Origin: Prorocentrum cordatum
Lineage: Eukaryota; Sar; Dinophyceae; Prorocentrales; Prorocentraceae
Assembly (NCBI GenBank): GCA_963575745.1
Contig: CAUYUJ010002047.1
Location: forward strand, 487,912 to 551,911
Reading direction: 5' to 3'
Length of the DNA: 64,000 bases
Shown: one piece after another, positions 1-11,258 of the stretch
Numbering within the stretch: the first letter of the stretch is position 1
How the letters are laid out: each line of letters begins with the position of its first letter
Position numbers and translations under genes: made by a program
The notes under the pieces: model-generated
Told to the model about the DNA's origin: nothing
What the model saw: only the letters and a program-made list of their open reading frames with translations
Databases searched by the model: none

Positions 1-35
1 ACTTTGAGATTCCAGGACGTCCACTGACCTTTTGG

Positions 36-195
36 TGAAGGGGCCCACAGACACACAAATACTACACACAAATAAAATGATTCCCAATATTTTCGTATAT
101 TTTTGTTTTTTTGTCTTCCCCCCCAACTCCCATATTTTCCCATCTTTTCTGGGGAATCGACGATAAATTGTGTCTGTGTGATTTTTCCTTCCCGA
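36..195 (+). mobile_element. Family C element
   Basis: Starts TGAAGGGGCCC, carries ACACACAAATA-type tracts, several CCCATATTTTCC blocks and GTCGACGATAAATTGTGTC near the end. TTTGG or a variant occurs on both sides (target duplication). Diverged copy. Confidence 0.75.
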
Positions 196-985
196 CTTTG
201 GTGTGGGATCGCCACGCCTTCCATCGCAAGACCATCGAACCCCCAGGAAACCTAGGGCACCCTGGAGGCAAGCAGGGCGTCCCTTGCCATGTGTTTCCAC
301 TGCGCGCCGAGCGCGAGCGCATCAACCATTGAGCAAGGGCCGACCGTCCCAGAATTGCTATAGTCCTACCACGACATGTTCTTAGAACCCAAAACTGTTC
401 CAATGACCAAAACCAAGTTCTTATAACATAAACCCGATGTGATAGAACAACACAGCCCCGGCCAGATATGTTCCAAAAGCACTTCGTGGGAACCGCAGAA
501 TCTTATAACATTGTTTGGTAGGGCCATAGGCGAGCCAGGACGTTTCGCCACTGCTGAATTGCTGCTCGCGGCCGCTAGCGGGCAGCCGCGCCGCGTCCAC
601 AGCCGAAAGAAGCCAGGCCTACGTGGAGCAGGGCGGATGCCTAAACTACAGCTGGCAAGCGAGGACCAGAAACGTGGGCGAGCAGGTGGGGAACCGAGCG
701 CGGGCGGCGGACGGGCAACGAAGAAGGACGGGCGGCTAACGCGGCACAGCTCAGAAGTCTACGACCAAGCCCAAGCGCACCAATGAACTCGTCACCCTCG
801 ATGAACGTGCAAACCGGCAAGCCACTGCTTGAAACCAGTCGTCTGCGAACAAAACCCGTGAGACCGAGCATGGCCCGCTGCCCGCTGCCGACGCCCCGGC
901 GAGCGAGCAACGTGCGCCGCGCCCGCGCGAGAACGCCGCGTGCCGCGCGACACCTGCGTGGCGCCTGCCCGAGAGCGGCACTCCG
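196..985. other. No gene or element recognised
   Basis: Mixed-composition sequence, with short open frames on both strands that do not look like protein. No repeat family ends seen. Confidence 0.4.
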
Positions 986-987
986 CC

Positions 988-1075
988 TCCTCCTCCTCCT
1001 CCTCCTCCTCCTCCTTCTCCTACCTGTTCTTCCTCCTCCTCCTCCTCCTCCTCCTCTTCCTCCTCCTCCACCTGC
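988..1075. repeat. TCC microsatellite
   Basis: Near-perfect TCC units interrupted by TTC; the mirror translations (Ser, Leu or Glu runs) are not taken as genes. Confidence 0.9.
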
Positions 1076-1520
1076 TCGCGCGCGGCACCGCATCTGACAG
1101 CTCAGCGCTCGGCAAATGGGCGCCGCGCCAGCAGCAGCATGCACCGCTGCGCGGTTTTCAGCAGCAAACAAGCGCAAACATCAGCAACAGCAGCCGCGAA
1201 GCGCACCATTCATGATGCGCAGCGCTGAGGCGAGCACGGCACTGTAGCATGTCGCTCGCCGGGTGCGACGCGTCCCGCTCGCGCCACGCACGCTGCAGCG
1301 TAGTGTCGACGACGGGCCCTCCATGTTGGCAGGGCAGCGGCGTCCGCTTTGCTTGTTTGATGGGTGCGGGGGACCGCCCCGTGTGGCGCGGGCGGATAAG
1401 AGTAAGGGGGCGGCGGGGACGTCGGCAGTCTGCGAGGCTCTGAAGAAGCCCGCCGCAAGTGCTGTATTCTTACGCATTGTACAACGAGCCCGCCGCAGGC
1501 GCCGATTTTCGTGAAAACAA
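1076..1520. other. No gene recognised
   Basis: GC-rich sequence with cAGCAGCA-type short runs near 1128-1190. Nothing else supportable. Confidence 0.35.
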
Positions 1521-1777
1521 TGTGGGTGGGTCGCGGGGTGGGTCGCGGGTGGGTCGCGGGGTGGGTCGAGGGCCAGGTCGCGATTGAGTCGCGGGTGGGT
1601 TGCGGGTGGGTCGCGGGTGGGTCGCGCGTGGGTCGCGGGCGGGTCGCGGGCGGGTCGCGGGCGGGTCGCGGGTTGGTCGCGGGTGGGTCGCGGGGTGGGT
1701 CGCGGGTGGGCCGCGGGTGGGTCGCGGGCGGGTCGCGGGGTGGGTCGCGGGTGGGTCGCGGGCTGGGTCGCGGGGGG
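1521..1777. repeat. Minisatellite of GGGTGGGTCGC units
   Basis: About 23 copies of an 11-12-bp unit (GGTCGCGGGTG and variants). Confidence 0.92.
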
Positions 1778-1785
1778 GACGACTC

Positions 1786-2206
<421 letters not shown>

Positions 2207-2640
2207 GCCCATACGGAAGATGAGAGAGGGGAGGGATGATGAACATGAAGGGGCGAAGGAGGAATGAGCAAGGAGGAGGAGGAGGACCGGAGGAGCAGAG
2301 GGAGGAGCAGGGGAATGAGGAGGAGAGAGGGTGGGGAACGGATTGGGACGGGGGGAGGGGAGGAGAACGGGACGAGAAGCAGGAGAGGGAGACGCGGGTT
2401 GTGTGACGAGGAGAGGGAGGCGGACGTGGAGCGGAGAGAGAGGTAGGTAGGGGAGGTGCGAGGAGTTGGAGAAAATGGAGGGAAGGGGGGGAATGGGGGC
2501 AGAGTACGCTGAGGGGGAGTGACCCCAGACGATCCCGAGAATTCCCAACTGACCCCCACGACGTCCCCAGAAAAGGACCACCATTAGGCAACCCCAGAGA
2601 TCCCTCGAGAGGCCGAAGCCGTTGGAGGCCCTCGCGCATA
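2207..2640. other. Purine-rich sequence without a gene
   Basis: Degenerate GGA-like, strongly purine-biased plus strand. No open frame worth naming. Confidence 0.4.
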
Positions 2641-3741
2641 CCACGAGCACCCAAGCTGAGCGCACCGCGAGGGAGAACGGGCGTCCCCTTTCTCATCTTG
2701 CAGGCACCACGCTGACGTCGACGTACGTCAACACTCCGAGAAGAACCCCCCGCTCTCTCGCACTTCGCCCCGCGCCATCCTCTTCATCTGTGACTGCTAC
2801 CGGCCCTCGTGCCTGCGGTCCGTGCGCAACATTGGGAACTCGTGAAGATCCTGGAAGGCGTGGGGCGTATCACTATCATGACCTCGTGCTCCTCTAAGTA
2901 CAGCCGACCCGTATAATAAGGATGCGCGGTAAGGCTGCCAGGGCCTTGGAAGGCCCATGTCGACACATTCGAGCGGGGCTGGCCAGCGGAAGTTGCCAGG
3001 GATGGGACGAAGGGGCAAGGGTGTAAGGGTGACCTTGTGAAGGTTGCTCATCCTTACTACGCGGGTTGACAGTAACGCCCTGTCGCTCCACCTCTCCAGA
3101 CACGAGCAAGCCGGGAGGTTCTCCCCTGCCGAGCTGGACCCATCACGCGCTCCGCGACCGTCCCTCCGAATGGAAACTACCGTTGAACTTTGCCTTCTGG
3201 AACGGTCAGGAACTTTTTCTTTGGCGCGTTGCGGCGGCGGCGGCCCCGGCGACAGGCGTGTCGCGCTTCGCGAGGCTGGGAGAAACTCAGGACGTCAACG
3301 CTTTGAAATTCGAACATGGCTTGCGTGTCGCGCCGAAGTGTGGTGGGGCAGATCAGGCGGCAGAACACGCTGAGCAGAAACTCCCGACCGTATCTCCCCC
3401 CCAGGTTGGGCCACTGGCATCGAGAGCAGACATGACGAGGCGCGACAGACCATGACTTTCCAATGAACTCCAAACCCTCATAACCTCGTTCAGCTCGGAG
3501 TTGCGCTTCATGTGCCCTTCCACCTCGGCCTCGAGCTCCTCGGGCGAGCCGCTTGGAAGCCGATTGGAGGTGAAATCTGGTGCGAAGGTGCATGAGAGTG
3601 GCGTTGGGAAGGAATGTCTGCACATGCGAATGCATCGTCTCTCCTGGGTGTGGATAACTCGTTGATGCGCTGCGCAAGCCAAAAGCGCACAAGAGAACCC
3701 GATCCTCGATCATCCAGTCTCGATCCTCGAGCCTCGATCAC
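2641..3741. other. No gene recognised; short dispersed repeat at 2920-2952
   Basis: GGATGCGCGGTAAGG followed by an AGGGCCT-type block at 2920-2952 recurs at 14768-14799. Otherwise unassigned, with frames open by chance on both strands. Confidence 0.35.
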
Positions 3742-3870
3742 CCAGCAACGACGACAACGACGACGACAACGGCAACGATGACAACGACGAAGTCTCGACC
3801 CTCGATCCTCGAGCCTCGATGGCGACAACGACGGCGACGACAGAGGCGGCAACGACGACGCCCTCGACGG
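3742..3870. repeat. CGA/GCGACGA-rich microsatellite
   Basis: ACGACGACAACG-like units between two copies of a TCGATCCTCGAGCCTCGATC block. Confidence 0.8.
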
Positions 3871-4465
3871 CTGCGGCGAAGATGCTGGCGGCGGCGGCAC
3901 CGCCCGATCCGCTTCAATGCCCTGCTCGCCCGCTTCAATGTCCCGCCCGCGTCGCCCACCCGACCGACCCGCCCGCTCTTGCCGCAAGATCCGTCAGCAT
4001 CGAGGGACAGTGGGTTCCGGTCCTGGGGCCCCGCCGCCTACTTCTAGGACCAGCTCTCCGTCCTGCATCTTGTCTGACGGTCCCGGGGCCCGCTGAGGGC
4101 CCAAGGAATCCGAAAAGCGGCGAGAGACCTCGAGACCCGCTTCTCTCAAGACCCGTTTCCTTCGTGGCGACCCGACGCCGCCAATGGGACGGGGGTCCGC
4201 GATCCATGTTTTCTCATGACGTCGACCGTCGACCCCCAGATGGGGAAACCAGCAGGTACTGATACCGCCACTCCCAGGACCTCTCCTTCCTGGAGTGCGT
4301 TCTGACCAGGATTTCGAGGCGAATCCAGCGGTGGCGACGACGGAGGTCCAGGAGGCCCAAAAAGTGGAAAACGAGGGAACCGTAGAGGCGTGGGTACCTT
4401 TTCCTCCTCTGACCAGAGGTCTCGAACCATTCCCTGGGAACAGCTGACCAGCTTTCCATCCCGAG
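3871..4465. other. No gene recognised; possible decayed family A
   Basis: Around 4035-4215 short matches to family A (GGTCCCGGGGCCCG, ACGTCGACCCCC-like) suggest an old, decayed copy. Otherwise unassigned. Confidence 0.3.
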
Positions 4466-4650
4466 TACACGTCGTTCATTGTTAATCGTGCTCATTACTA
4501 ATTGTGCTCGTTTTTCTAATTGTTCCTGGCCCCCTAGTGGCCAGGAAGAAGCCCAGGATAGAACACTTAGAAATGAGAGGATCTTGGCCCCCCAGGAAGT
4601 CAAAGAACTTTCGAAGAATGAGAAGTGAACAATGTGTAGTTCTTTGTGGA
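4466..4650 (+). mobile_element. Family K element, copy 1
   Basis: Contains the hairpin TTCCTGGCCCCCTAGTGGCC and AATTGTGCTCGTTTTTCTAA. A close copy is at 24822-25000, including ACATGTGTAGT-like ends. Confidence 0.75.
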
Positions 4651-4750
4651 CTGCCCTGGGGCTCGGCGAGGGCCCCGAGAGGCCGAAGATGGCAGCATCA
4701 AGACCGCCCGTGACCCTTCCCGACGCGGGGGGGGCTCAAGAGAGCCTCCG

Positions 4751-5040
4751 ATGTTGCATCCTCGGGGGACCGACGACGACGACGCCGCCGCCGCCGACGA
4801 CGACGACGACGACGCTGACGAAGACGCTGACGACGCTGACGACGAGGATCAAGACGGATTTGCCTGTCCCGTCAAAGCTCTATCCGTGTCGAATCCATGT
4901 CGGCCTCGTCGGATCCGTGTCGGACCCGTGTCGAAACCGTGCCGAACCCGCGCCGATTCCACGCCAGACCCGCGTCGAATCCGCACCGAGACAGCATCGC
5001 GAGCCCGCGTCGGGCACAAGAAAAAGGCACCACTTTTCGG
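4751..5040 (+). mobile_element. Family L element, copy 1, expanded by CGA repeats
   Basis: Begins ATGTTGCATCCTCGGGG like the compact copy at 15864-15985. Inside are a CGA array (4771-4850) and about ten 15-bp CGTGTCGGATCC-like units. The right end is degraded near CACTTTTCGGGG. Confidence 0.6.
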
Positions 5041-5094
5041 GGATGGGCAGAACCCCCTTTAGCAAAACGTGGTTAAGTGGAAACGACCCCGGGC

Positions 5095-5215
5095 CAAAAC
5101 CTGGGGGGCGCAAGCCTGGAAAATGACGGCCGCGGCGCCCTCGCGAGAACCGAAAACGGACAATTCACTAGTCGGCGTGTCAGGGTGGGGGTTCTGTCCA
5201 CCCCCGAACTCTTGG
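5095..5215 (+). mobile_element. Family F fragment
   Basis: Shares GCGCCCTCGCGAG, GTCGGCGTGTCAGGGT and TCTGTCCACCCCCG with the F element at 20904-21231. Confidence 0.5.
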
Positions 5216-5225
5216 GGACAGGCCT

Positions 5226-5292
5226 AAGTCGGGCCTGTCCCCCATACAGGCGGATTTTCGACGAAAAAACAAAACATACCCTAAAAATCCGC
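5226..5292 (+). mobile_element. Family E left-end fragment
   Basis: AAGTCGGGCCTGTCCCCC, then ACAGGCGGATTTTCGACG, the left end of family E. No right end follows. Confidence 0.55.
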
Positions 5293-5510
5293 CGATCCGG
5301 CGTGTGAGTTTGAAAGAGCCTTAGATGTAGCCTCAGCTTCAGTTCCTGAGCTTCTGCTCTGCTGGGGGGTGGATGCTGGGGTGGCTCTGCCGGGGTAGGG
5401 GGGAGGGGGGGGGGCGCGCTGTGCTGCGTTTTCTGGGGGGGGGGGGGGTTTGGGGGGGGGGGAGGGTCGTGGGAAACACAGCAGAGTGCCACCCCGGATG
5501 CCAGAGAGCC
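5293..5510. other. G-rich stretch, no gene
   Basis: Runs of up to 11 G on the plus strand at 5400-5470. Nothing coding supported. Confidence 0.4.
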
Positions 5511-6275
5511 CAAAACTGCGGCAAGATATTTCGGAGAAGGCCCAAGATGTACCCAAGACGGCCCAAGATGGCGTCATGACGGCCCAAGAAGCCTTCAGGA
5601 GGCCTCTAAGACGGCCCAAGACGTCTCCAAGAGTTCCCAAGAGGCCAGAAGAACGCCCAAAAGGCCCCCCCAAAGGCCCCAAGAGCAGTCCAACAGCACC
5701 CCCAAGAGGGGCTCATGAGGCCAACATCGTTTGTTTTCCTATGGTTTTTGACGGATTTTGACATGCTCGCCTTTTCGGGTTTCCGACGCTCCAAGACGGC
5801 CCCCAAGATCGCACCAAGACGGCCAAAGAGGCTCCCAAGAGCGCCCCAAAACTGCCCAAGGAGCCCCAAGGCTACTCAAGAGGGCCCCAAGACGGCCCAA
5901 GAGGGCTCCATGACTACCTCGGAGGCACCCAAGGCGCTCCGAGAGGGCCCCAAGACGGCCCCAACAGAAGCCCCAGAGAAGGAACCCGACCCAACACTTC
6001 GAGTCTTCCGGCGCAAGAGGCTCCCAAGAAAGCCCACGAGCCCTCTCAGAACCCCCCCAGGAGGCCTCGGGGGGACCCCAATCGGCCCCAAGATGCCCAA
6101 CAGGTCCCGCAATTGCCCCCAAAAGGCCCCCGAACTGCGTCCAACAGGCCTCCGAGAAGCTTCCCAGGACACCCCGACACACATACAAGAGGCATCAAAC
6201 CCACAACCAAAGCACGGTGGCGGGTTGGGCGGAAAGCCACTAGGACTAAACAAATCTTGTGCGTGTAATCAGATT

Positions 6276-6361
<86 letters not shown>

Positions 6362-6367
6362 GATCAT

Positions 6368-6398
<31 letters not shown>

Positions 6399-6700
6399 AT
6401 CAGCAGCAGCAGCAGCAGCATCATTACCACCACCATCGCCCTCCTGGGGCCGTCTTCGGGGGCCTCTTGGGCTGTCCCGGAGCAATCTTGGAGGCCTCTT
6501 GGGCGCTCATGGGGCGATCTTGACGGCCTCTTGAGCCGTGTTGGGCCTTCGGAAAGCCGAAAAGGAAGAATCCCCCGAATCCTTCAAAAACCTACAGGAA
6601 ATCACTGATTTGGGCCTCTTCGGGCGTTCCTGGAGGTCCACTTGGAGGCCTCTTGGGCCGTCTTGGAAGCCTCTTGGGGGCTGCTTAGGCCGTCTCAGGC
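5511..6700. repeat. Family J mosaic, inverted arms around a CAT array
   Basis: Left arm (to about 6245) is built of CAAGACGGCCCAAGAGG-like degenerate units. The right arm (6430-6700) carries the reverse complement (GGCCTCTTGGGC). A core with CGCCTTTTCGGG and TTCCGACGCTCCAAGACGG near 5765-5805 recurs in the other J blocks. The long frames here arise from the repeat. Confidence 0.8.
6272..6426. repeat. CAT/CAG microsatellite at the centre of family J
   Basis: About 45 ATC units with a CAGCAG segment, between the two J arms. Confidence 0.92.
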
Positions 6701-6839
6701 CATCGTGAGGCGATCCCTCCCTCCAGCTCCCTCCGCCTCATCCTCCTCCACCTCCTCCTCCACCTCCCCTCCCACCAACCGGATCCCGTCGGGAGCGCCC
6801 CCGGATCGGCGGCACTGGCAGGAGGCCGCTACAAGATTT

Positions 6840-6921
6840 CCAAAACATATTCAAAAATTGAGAAAACATGGCCCTCAGACTATTCTTAGTCTATTTCTGA
6901 AGACTCCCCCTGTAGAGGGAC
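6840..6921 (+). mobile_element. Family E right-end fragment
   Basis: CAGACTATTCTTAGTC and CCCCCTGTAGAGGGA match the right half of family E. A family B element interrupts it. Confidence 0.5.
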
Positions 6922-7069
6922 CCCTGACCCTCCAGAGAGCTATGTTTTAGCACTGGAGACCTAAAAGCCTAAAGAACTGAACGAAACAGCCTAAAACCAA
7001 GACGTAGAATAGCTCTGGGATAGGTTTTTAGGTCGGGTGCTACTTTTTAGCCCTCCTGGAAGGTCAGGG
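6922..7069 (-). mobile_element. Family B element
   Basis: Complete, in reverse orientation, inserted in the right end of a family E element. Abuts a GGA array. Confidence 0.85.
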
Positions 7070-7071
7070 TC

Positions 7072-7265
7072 AGGAGGAGGAGGAGGAGGAGGAGGAGGAG
7101 GAGGAGGAGGAGGAGGAGGAGGTAGGGAGGAGGAGGAGGAGGGAGGAGGAGGATAGGAGGAGGAGGAGGAGGAGGAGGAGGAGGAGGAGGAGGAGCAGGA
7201 GGAGGAGGAGGAGGAGGAGGAGGAGGGAGGAGGAGGAGGAGCAGGAGGAGGAGGAGGAGGAGGAA
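7072..7265. repeat. GGA microsatellite
   Basis: About 64 near-perfect GGA units. Confidence 0.95.
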
Positions 7266-7290
7266 AAGGAGGAAGTGAGGCAGGCCCGAC

Positions 7291-7466
7291 CTCAGGGCAG
7301 GCGCGGCCCCCCCGAGGACGCCACGGACAGCACGGCCTCGGCCTGCCGAGCCTGCCGCTGCCCGCGCGGGGGCCGGCGGGCCGCGCTCCGCGATGCGCGA
7401 GGCCAGCGCCGACTGCTCCACCTCGGAGACTGCGCTCAGCGTCCGGTCCATCAGCAGCGGCGCGCC
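7291..7466 (-). CDS. Exon candidate with helical segment next to GGA and CGACGG arrays
   Basis: Minus-strand frame GAPLLMDRTLSAVSEVEQSA continuing LASRIAERGPPAPAR and an Ala/Gly/Arg-rich tail. Acceptor CCCCGAG| at 7468-7467 and donor CCCTGAG|GTCGGG at 7290-7289. Trinucleotide arrays abut on both sides (7476-7556 and 7072-7265), so slippage may have altered the borders. Function not recognised. Confidence 0.45.
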
Positions 7467-7475
7467 CTCGGGGCG

Positions 7476-7501
7476 GCGGCGACGGCGACGGCGACGGCGA
7501 G

Positions 7502-7554
<53 letters not shown>

Positions 7555-7556
7555 CG
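7476..7556. repeat. CGACGG array
   Basis: GGCGAC and CGACGA units, next to the exon candidate at 7291-7466. Confidence 0.9.
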
Positions 7557-7725
7557 GCTCGTCACGGTGGGGGGGACGCCCGCGCGGGCGTGCGCGGCCC
7601 GGCCTCCCACGGCGTGGCGCGGGGGCACCGCGAGCAGCGCACGGGCGGAAGCAGAGGCGACCCTGAGATCTCACTCGCGAGCCTTTCCCCGCGGGGCCGC
7701 CCTTCGAGGCCGATGGGGTCGGAGG
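7557..7725. other. GC-rich stretch, no gene assigned
   Basis: Open in most frames because of composition. Might belong to the intron or exon upstream of the 7.3-kb candidate. Confidence 0.3.
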
Positions 7726-7903
7726 ACAGTCGGGGCGTTGACCTAAGGAACCCGAAATAATGAACGAGGCCCCTTTTTTCCATAAGTTAGCCTTCGATTT
7801 CCCGTCGAAGACACAAGGAAAGCCTGAGGCAAGCTGCGAAACACTTGAGGAACGCGGAGCCCCTCCCCAACGAAAAGGGCTCCTTCTTCAGGGCCCCGAC
7901 TGT
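7726..7903 (+). mobile_element. Family O element, copy 1
   Basis: Terminal inverted repeats ACAGTCGGGGC and GCCCCGACTGT. Inside, AACGAGGCCCC and CCCTCCCCAACGAAAAGGG are shared with the copy at 43921-44273. Confidence 0.8.
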
Positions 7904-8179
7904 AGACGGGGCCTCGCGGGATCGCGGCGCCTCGCCGATGCATCGCTGGTGCGGCTCGATGTGGAGCCCGGTCTTCGCCACCCCCACGGCGCCGACGCCT
8001 CGCCCAGAGAGGCGGCATTTTTCCGCCCAAATTCGGGCCCCGGGGCGCTCACAGATCGAGCCGGGTGCAGGGCTCGAGTCGGGATGCTTCCGATGTCCCA
8101 ACCCTGCCATCGCTCGGACGACTCGGACGTCCATTCCCTGTCTTTTTTTCGGTTTCGTGCGTCCATCGCCATCGCCATC
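7904..8179. other. No gene; partial family D at 8104-8162
   Basis: CCATCGCTCGGACGACTCGG followed by TTTTTCGGTTTCGTGCGT is the left half of family D. Confidence 0.45.
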
Positions 8180-8525
8180 GGGCGACCCTCGCACAGGCCC
8201 CCCTCCGAAAGTTCACCCCCCTCCGCTCGAGGACCAGACCCTCTGGCGCCAATTTCTCTTGGGAGCGCCCTCGATCCGTGCGCGCGCCACGGGTGCAACA
8301 TCCCACCCCCCCCCCTAGAAGGGCGACCCTCTCACAGCCCCCAACGCGGCCCCGGAGGCCCCCCTCGCGCTGAGACCCTCGGGCGCCAAGTTCTTTCGGG
8401 AGCGCCCTCGATCCGTGCGCGCGCCACGGGTGCAACATCCTACCCCCCTCCCTGCAAGAGGCGACCCTCGCACAGCCCCCCTCCGAAAGTTCACCCCCCT
8501 CCGCTCGGGGACCAGGCCCCCCCCC
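8180..8525. repeat. Tandem repeat, period about 137 bp, 2.5 copies
   Basis: GAGCGCCCTCGATCCGTGCG begins at 8263 and 8400. GCGACCCTCGCACAG and GTTCACCCCCCTCCGCTC recur at both outer ends. Confidence 0.85.
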
Positions 8526-8584
8526 GCCTCATTGCTGCGGGCGATGCGCTGCAAGCGACGCAGCTCAAGGAAAATCCATGAGAC

Positions 8585-8743
8585 GACAAAAACACCCGTC
8601 CTGATCTTCGGCCATCAGGTCTGACAGCAATAGCTTTGCCTCCTGGGTGTTAGCTCCCAATCCTGACTACAAAAACACCCGTCCTGATCTTCGGCCATCA
8701 GGTCTGACAGCAATAGCTTCGCTTCTTGTGTGCTAGCTCCCAA
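8585..8743. repeat. Tandem duplication of an 82-bp unit
   Basis: Two copies starting ACAAAAACACCCGTCCTGAT, each ending TTAGCTCCCAAT or TAGCTCCCAAT. Confidence 0.92.
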
Positions 8744-9014
8744 TACTCACCCTCCTCTTTTCTTTTTCATTGGCCACGCAAGGAGCATTGCAGGCCGCCC
8801 GTTGTTTCAGCCAGGACTTCTGCGCGAGCCGCCTCCCACGAGAGTCAAATGTGTCCACCGCGCCGGCTCCTAACGTGTCCAACGCCTCCTTCCCCTTCCC
8901 AGCGAGACCCCCTTCCCCCTCGAAACCGAAAGTCGGGGGGGGGGGGTTCTACCCACCCGCCCTCCCCACGCCCGCACGGGACGGTGCCGCGCCCTTCTTC
9001 GGCGCACCTCTCAT
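8744..9014. other. No gene recognised
   Basis: C-rich plus strand. Frames open on both strands, none persuasive. Confidence 0.35.
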
Positions 9015-9180
9015 GCGAGGCGGGGATTTATCCGCATCCACCGCCTGGGAATCGACGTCCTGGTGCCCTAGCGGGCGGTGGATATGGACCTGCCCCCCCG
9101 ACTGGATCCCCGCCCCCCCGACTTTCGGCCCCTGGGGGCCCGAATATGTCCATCTCCACCGCCTGCCGAGACTCCGAAAA
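9015..9180. mobile_element. Family M inverted-repeat units
   Basis: CATCCACCGCCTGGGAA and CGGGCGGTGGATATGGAC are inverted copies, then a second TCTCCACCGCCTG follows. Related units at 10158-10290. Confidence 0.5.
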
Positions 9181-9201
9181 CTGACCCTCCAGGCGGCTGG
9201 C

Positions 9202-9320
9202 CATCGCTCGGACGTCCATGCCCTGTTTTTTTCGGTTTCGTGCGTGGTTCGTTCGCCAAACGATCAAGGATGCTCCTCGATGGTCCTCGCCGGAGGAGAC
9301 ATGCACACGTCCGAGCGATG
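9202..9320 (+). mobile_element. Family D element
   Basis: Terminal inverted repeats CATCGCTCGGACGT and ACGTCCGAGCGATG. Inside, TTTCGGTTTCGTGCGTGG and GATCAAGGATGCTCCTCGAT. Other copies at 26811, 30485 and partial at 8104 and 23695. Confidence 0.85.
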
Positions 9321-9592
9321 CCAGGGGCGGTGGTCACGCATAGACTCCCGCCTCGGACTCTCGCGCGTGCCGTGGACCCGCGGAGACGCAGCGGGCACGC
9401 CCGCAGGCCGGCGAGGCGCGCTCCCGTCGCCGCCCCCCCTCGCGCGAGCCCTGCCGCCCCCGTGGGCGTGTGTCCACGCGGTGGACGCGCCCATCGCGCA
9501 GACCGTGCCGCAGGAGGAGCGCCCCCGCACGAGCGAGGGTGTCCGCAAGCGGGCCACTGCGCGTTCCGACCGGGGCCATGGCTGGGGCAGCT
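9321..9592. other. No gene recognised
   Basis: GC-rich; frames open on both strands from composition. Confidence 0.35.
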
Positions 9593-9700
9593 GTGGTCCT
9601 TGCCCCCCCGGGGGGAACCCATCGCATCGACGACCTCTCTCTCGAGAGGGGCGTCGAGATCGATGGATCCCCCCCGGGGGGGGAAGGACCACAGCTCCCC
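9593..9700. mobile_element. Foldback element X
   Basis: Arms of about 45 bp: GGGGCAGCTGTGGTCCTTGC on the left, GAAGGACCACAGCTCCCC on the right, with GGGGGAACCCATCG against CGATGGATCCCCCC inside. Confidence 0.8.
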
Positions 9701-9721
9701 CACTTGTGGCTGGCCTGACAT

Positions 9722-9909
9722 CCCAGACCCCCGACGTCATGATTTTTTCATGACGTCGACCCCCAAAGATCTCGACCCATTCCCCGGGACCGGTTTTTCA
9801 TCCTGAATCGTTTTTTGACGGTCCCGAGGGCCGGCTAGGGCCTCCAAAGGCCGAAAATTAGGAAAAACCTCCCGTCATGATTTTTTTTCATTACTCGAGG
9901 GGGTCTGGG
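9722..9909 (+). mobile_element. Family A element
   Basis: Ends CCCAGACCCCCGACGTCATG and CTCGAGGGGGTCTGGG. Inside, GACGGTCCCGAGGGCCGG and CCGTCATGATTTTTTTTC. The end palindrome extends by one base into the flank. Confidence 0.9.
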
Positions 9910-10047
9910 ATTGTGGCACGCCCACCGCGCGAGTTGTGGCCCTCGGGGGGTTCCCCTTCGGGCCTCCGTGGCGGCGCGGCCGCATGCGGGCCCGCGCCCG
10001 ATGCGGCACGCCCCCTTTCCTTCGTCAGGGCGAGCGACGGGCACCAC
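9910..10047. other. No gene recognised
   Basis: Unassigned sequence between family A and a TCC array. Confidence 0.3.
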
Positions 10048-10138
10048 GAGACTCCTCCCCCTCCTCCTCCTCCTCCTCCTCCTCCTCCTCCTCCTCCTCC
10101 TCCTCCTCCTCCTCCCCCTCCTCCTCCTCCTCCTCCGG
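10048..10138. repeat. TCC microsatellite
   Basis: About 29 TCC units with two CCC interruptions. Confidence 0.95.
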
Positions 10139-10157
10139 GATGCACCATTGGGGGCGA

Positions 10158-10290
10158 GTGCGAGGCGGGGCTTTCTCCAGATCCACCGCCTGGGAACCGA
10201 CGTGTTGGGGACCCAGCGGGCGGTGGATACTGACATACTTGGGCCCCTGGGGGGGGCAACCTACCTCCACATCCACCGCCTGTGGAGGTC
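10158..10290. mobile_element. Family M units, second cluster
   Basis: ATCCACCGCCTGGGAACCGA, then GCGGGCGGTGGATACTGA, then CACATCCACCGCCTG. Confidence 0.5.
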
Positions 10291-10956
10291 CGCGAACATC
10301 GATCCTCTTGGCGACGGTTATGTGTAGAAGCCCCCGCCTCGAAGTGAAGAGGCTTGCGTCATCGCTGACGGCGGCCAGAATTGGTGCGTCGTCCCCTGCC
10401 TGCCCCATGCGATATCCTTGTTTTGCTTTTAAAACAGCACCAAGCAACCCATGAACCACCAGGTGTCGGCGTGCCCAGGGCAGCCTTTGGCCAGAAGCAA
10501 AACGACGCCGAGAAGGCAGGGAAGGGCGCAAGATTCTCGCGCCCACGCGCCCATGCGTCGATATGGTTATGGCTAAACGGCGCCACTGAATGCCCGCTGA
10601 GAGGAGCTTCGCCTCATTCTCCTCGTTCTCATGTTGTTCGCCCCCCTCCCCCCCCCCACCTCTCGGCACCCCCCCCCCCCCTTCTGATCACGATCCTCCA
10701 AAAACCTGCCTCATCCTTCCCCTCATCCTTCTCATCACCCCACCTCCTCCTTCTCCGTTTGCCCTGCACGCTTTCCTTCTACTTCCCCCCTCTTCCTTCT
10801 CCACTCCTTCACACTCACCCAGTTCGACACTCAAGACAATGACTCCCACCATCCCTTCCTAACCCCCGACTCTCCCCTCCTCACTTCTCCCTCCTCTCCA
10901 CGTCCTCATATCATTTATCCTGACGCTCGTTGCACAGATTGCCCCCCTCCCGCTGC
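10291..10956. other. No gene; pyrimidine-rich from about 10610
   Basis: Long CT-rich run on the plus strand at 10610-10956. No open frame chosen. Confidence 0.4.
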
Positions 10957-11075
10957 ATCTTGCTCCTCCTCCTCCTCCTCCTCCTCCTCCTCCTTCCTCT
11001 CATCCTGCTCTTCCCCCCCCCTACTCCTCCTCCTCCTCCTCCACCGCCGCCTGCTCCTCCTCCTGCTCCTTGTTT
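10957..11075. repeat. TCC-rich array
   Basis: Two TCC runs separated by CCCCCCCCTACTCC-like sequence. Confidence 0.9.
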
Positions 11076-11258
11076 CCTCGGTACCTCTTTCCACCTCCGG
11101 ACCTCCGTCTCCTCCAGGCCCACCCCCGCCCTTCCGTTCATCCCATCCGCACTTCGTCATCCCATCTCTCTCCTGAAGATGGCGATCAGAAGATATGTCT
11201 GCATTGATGGGGGGGGGCAGGAGGATAAGCAGAAGGAGAAACAGGAAGACGCTCTTTC

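Noticed and set aside
3177-3713. 178-codon minus frame
   Set aside because: Other frames are equally open and no domain, splice pattern or repeat evidence supports it.
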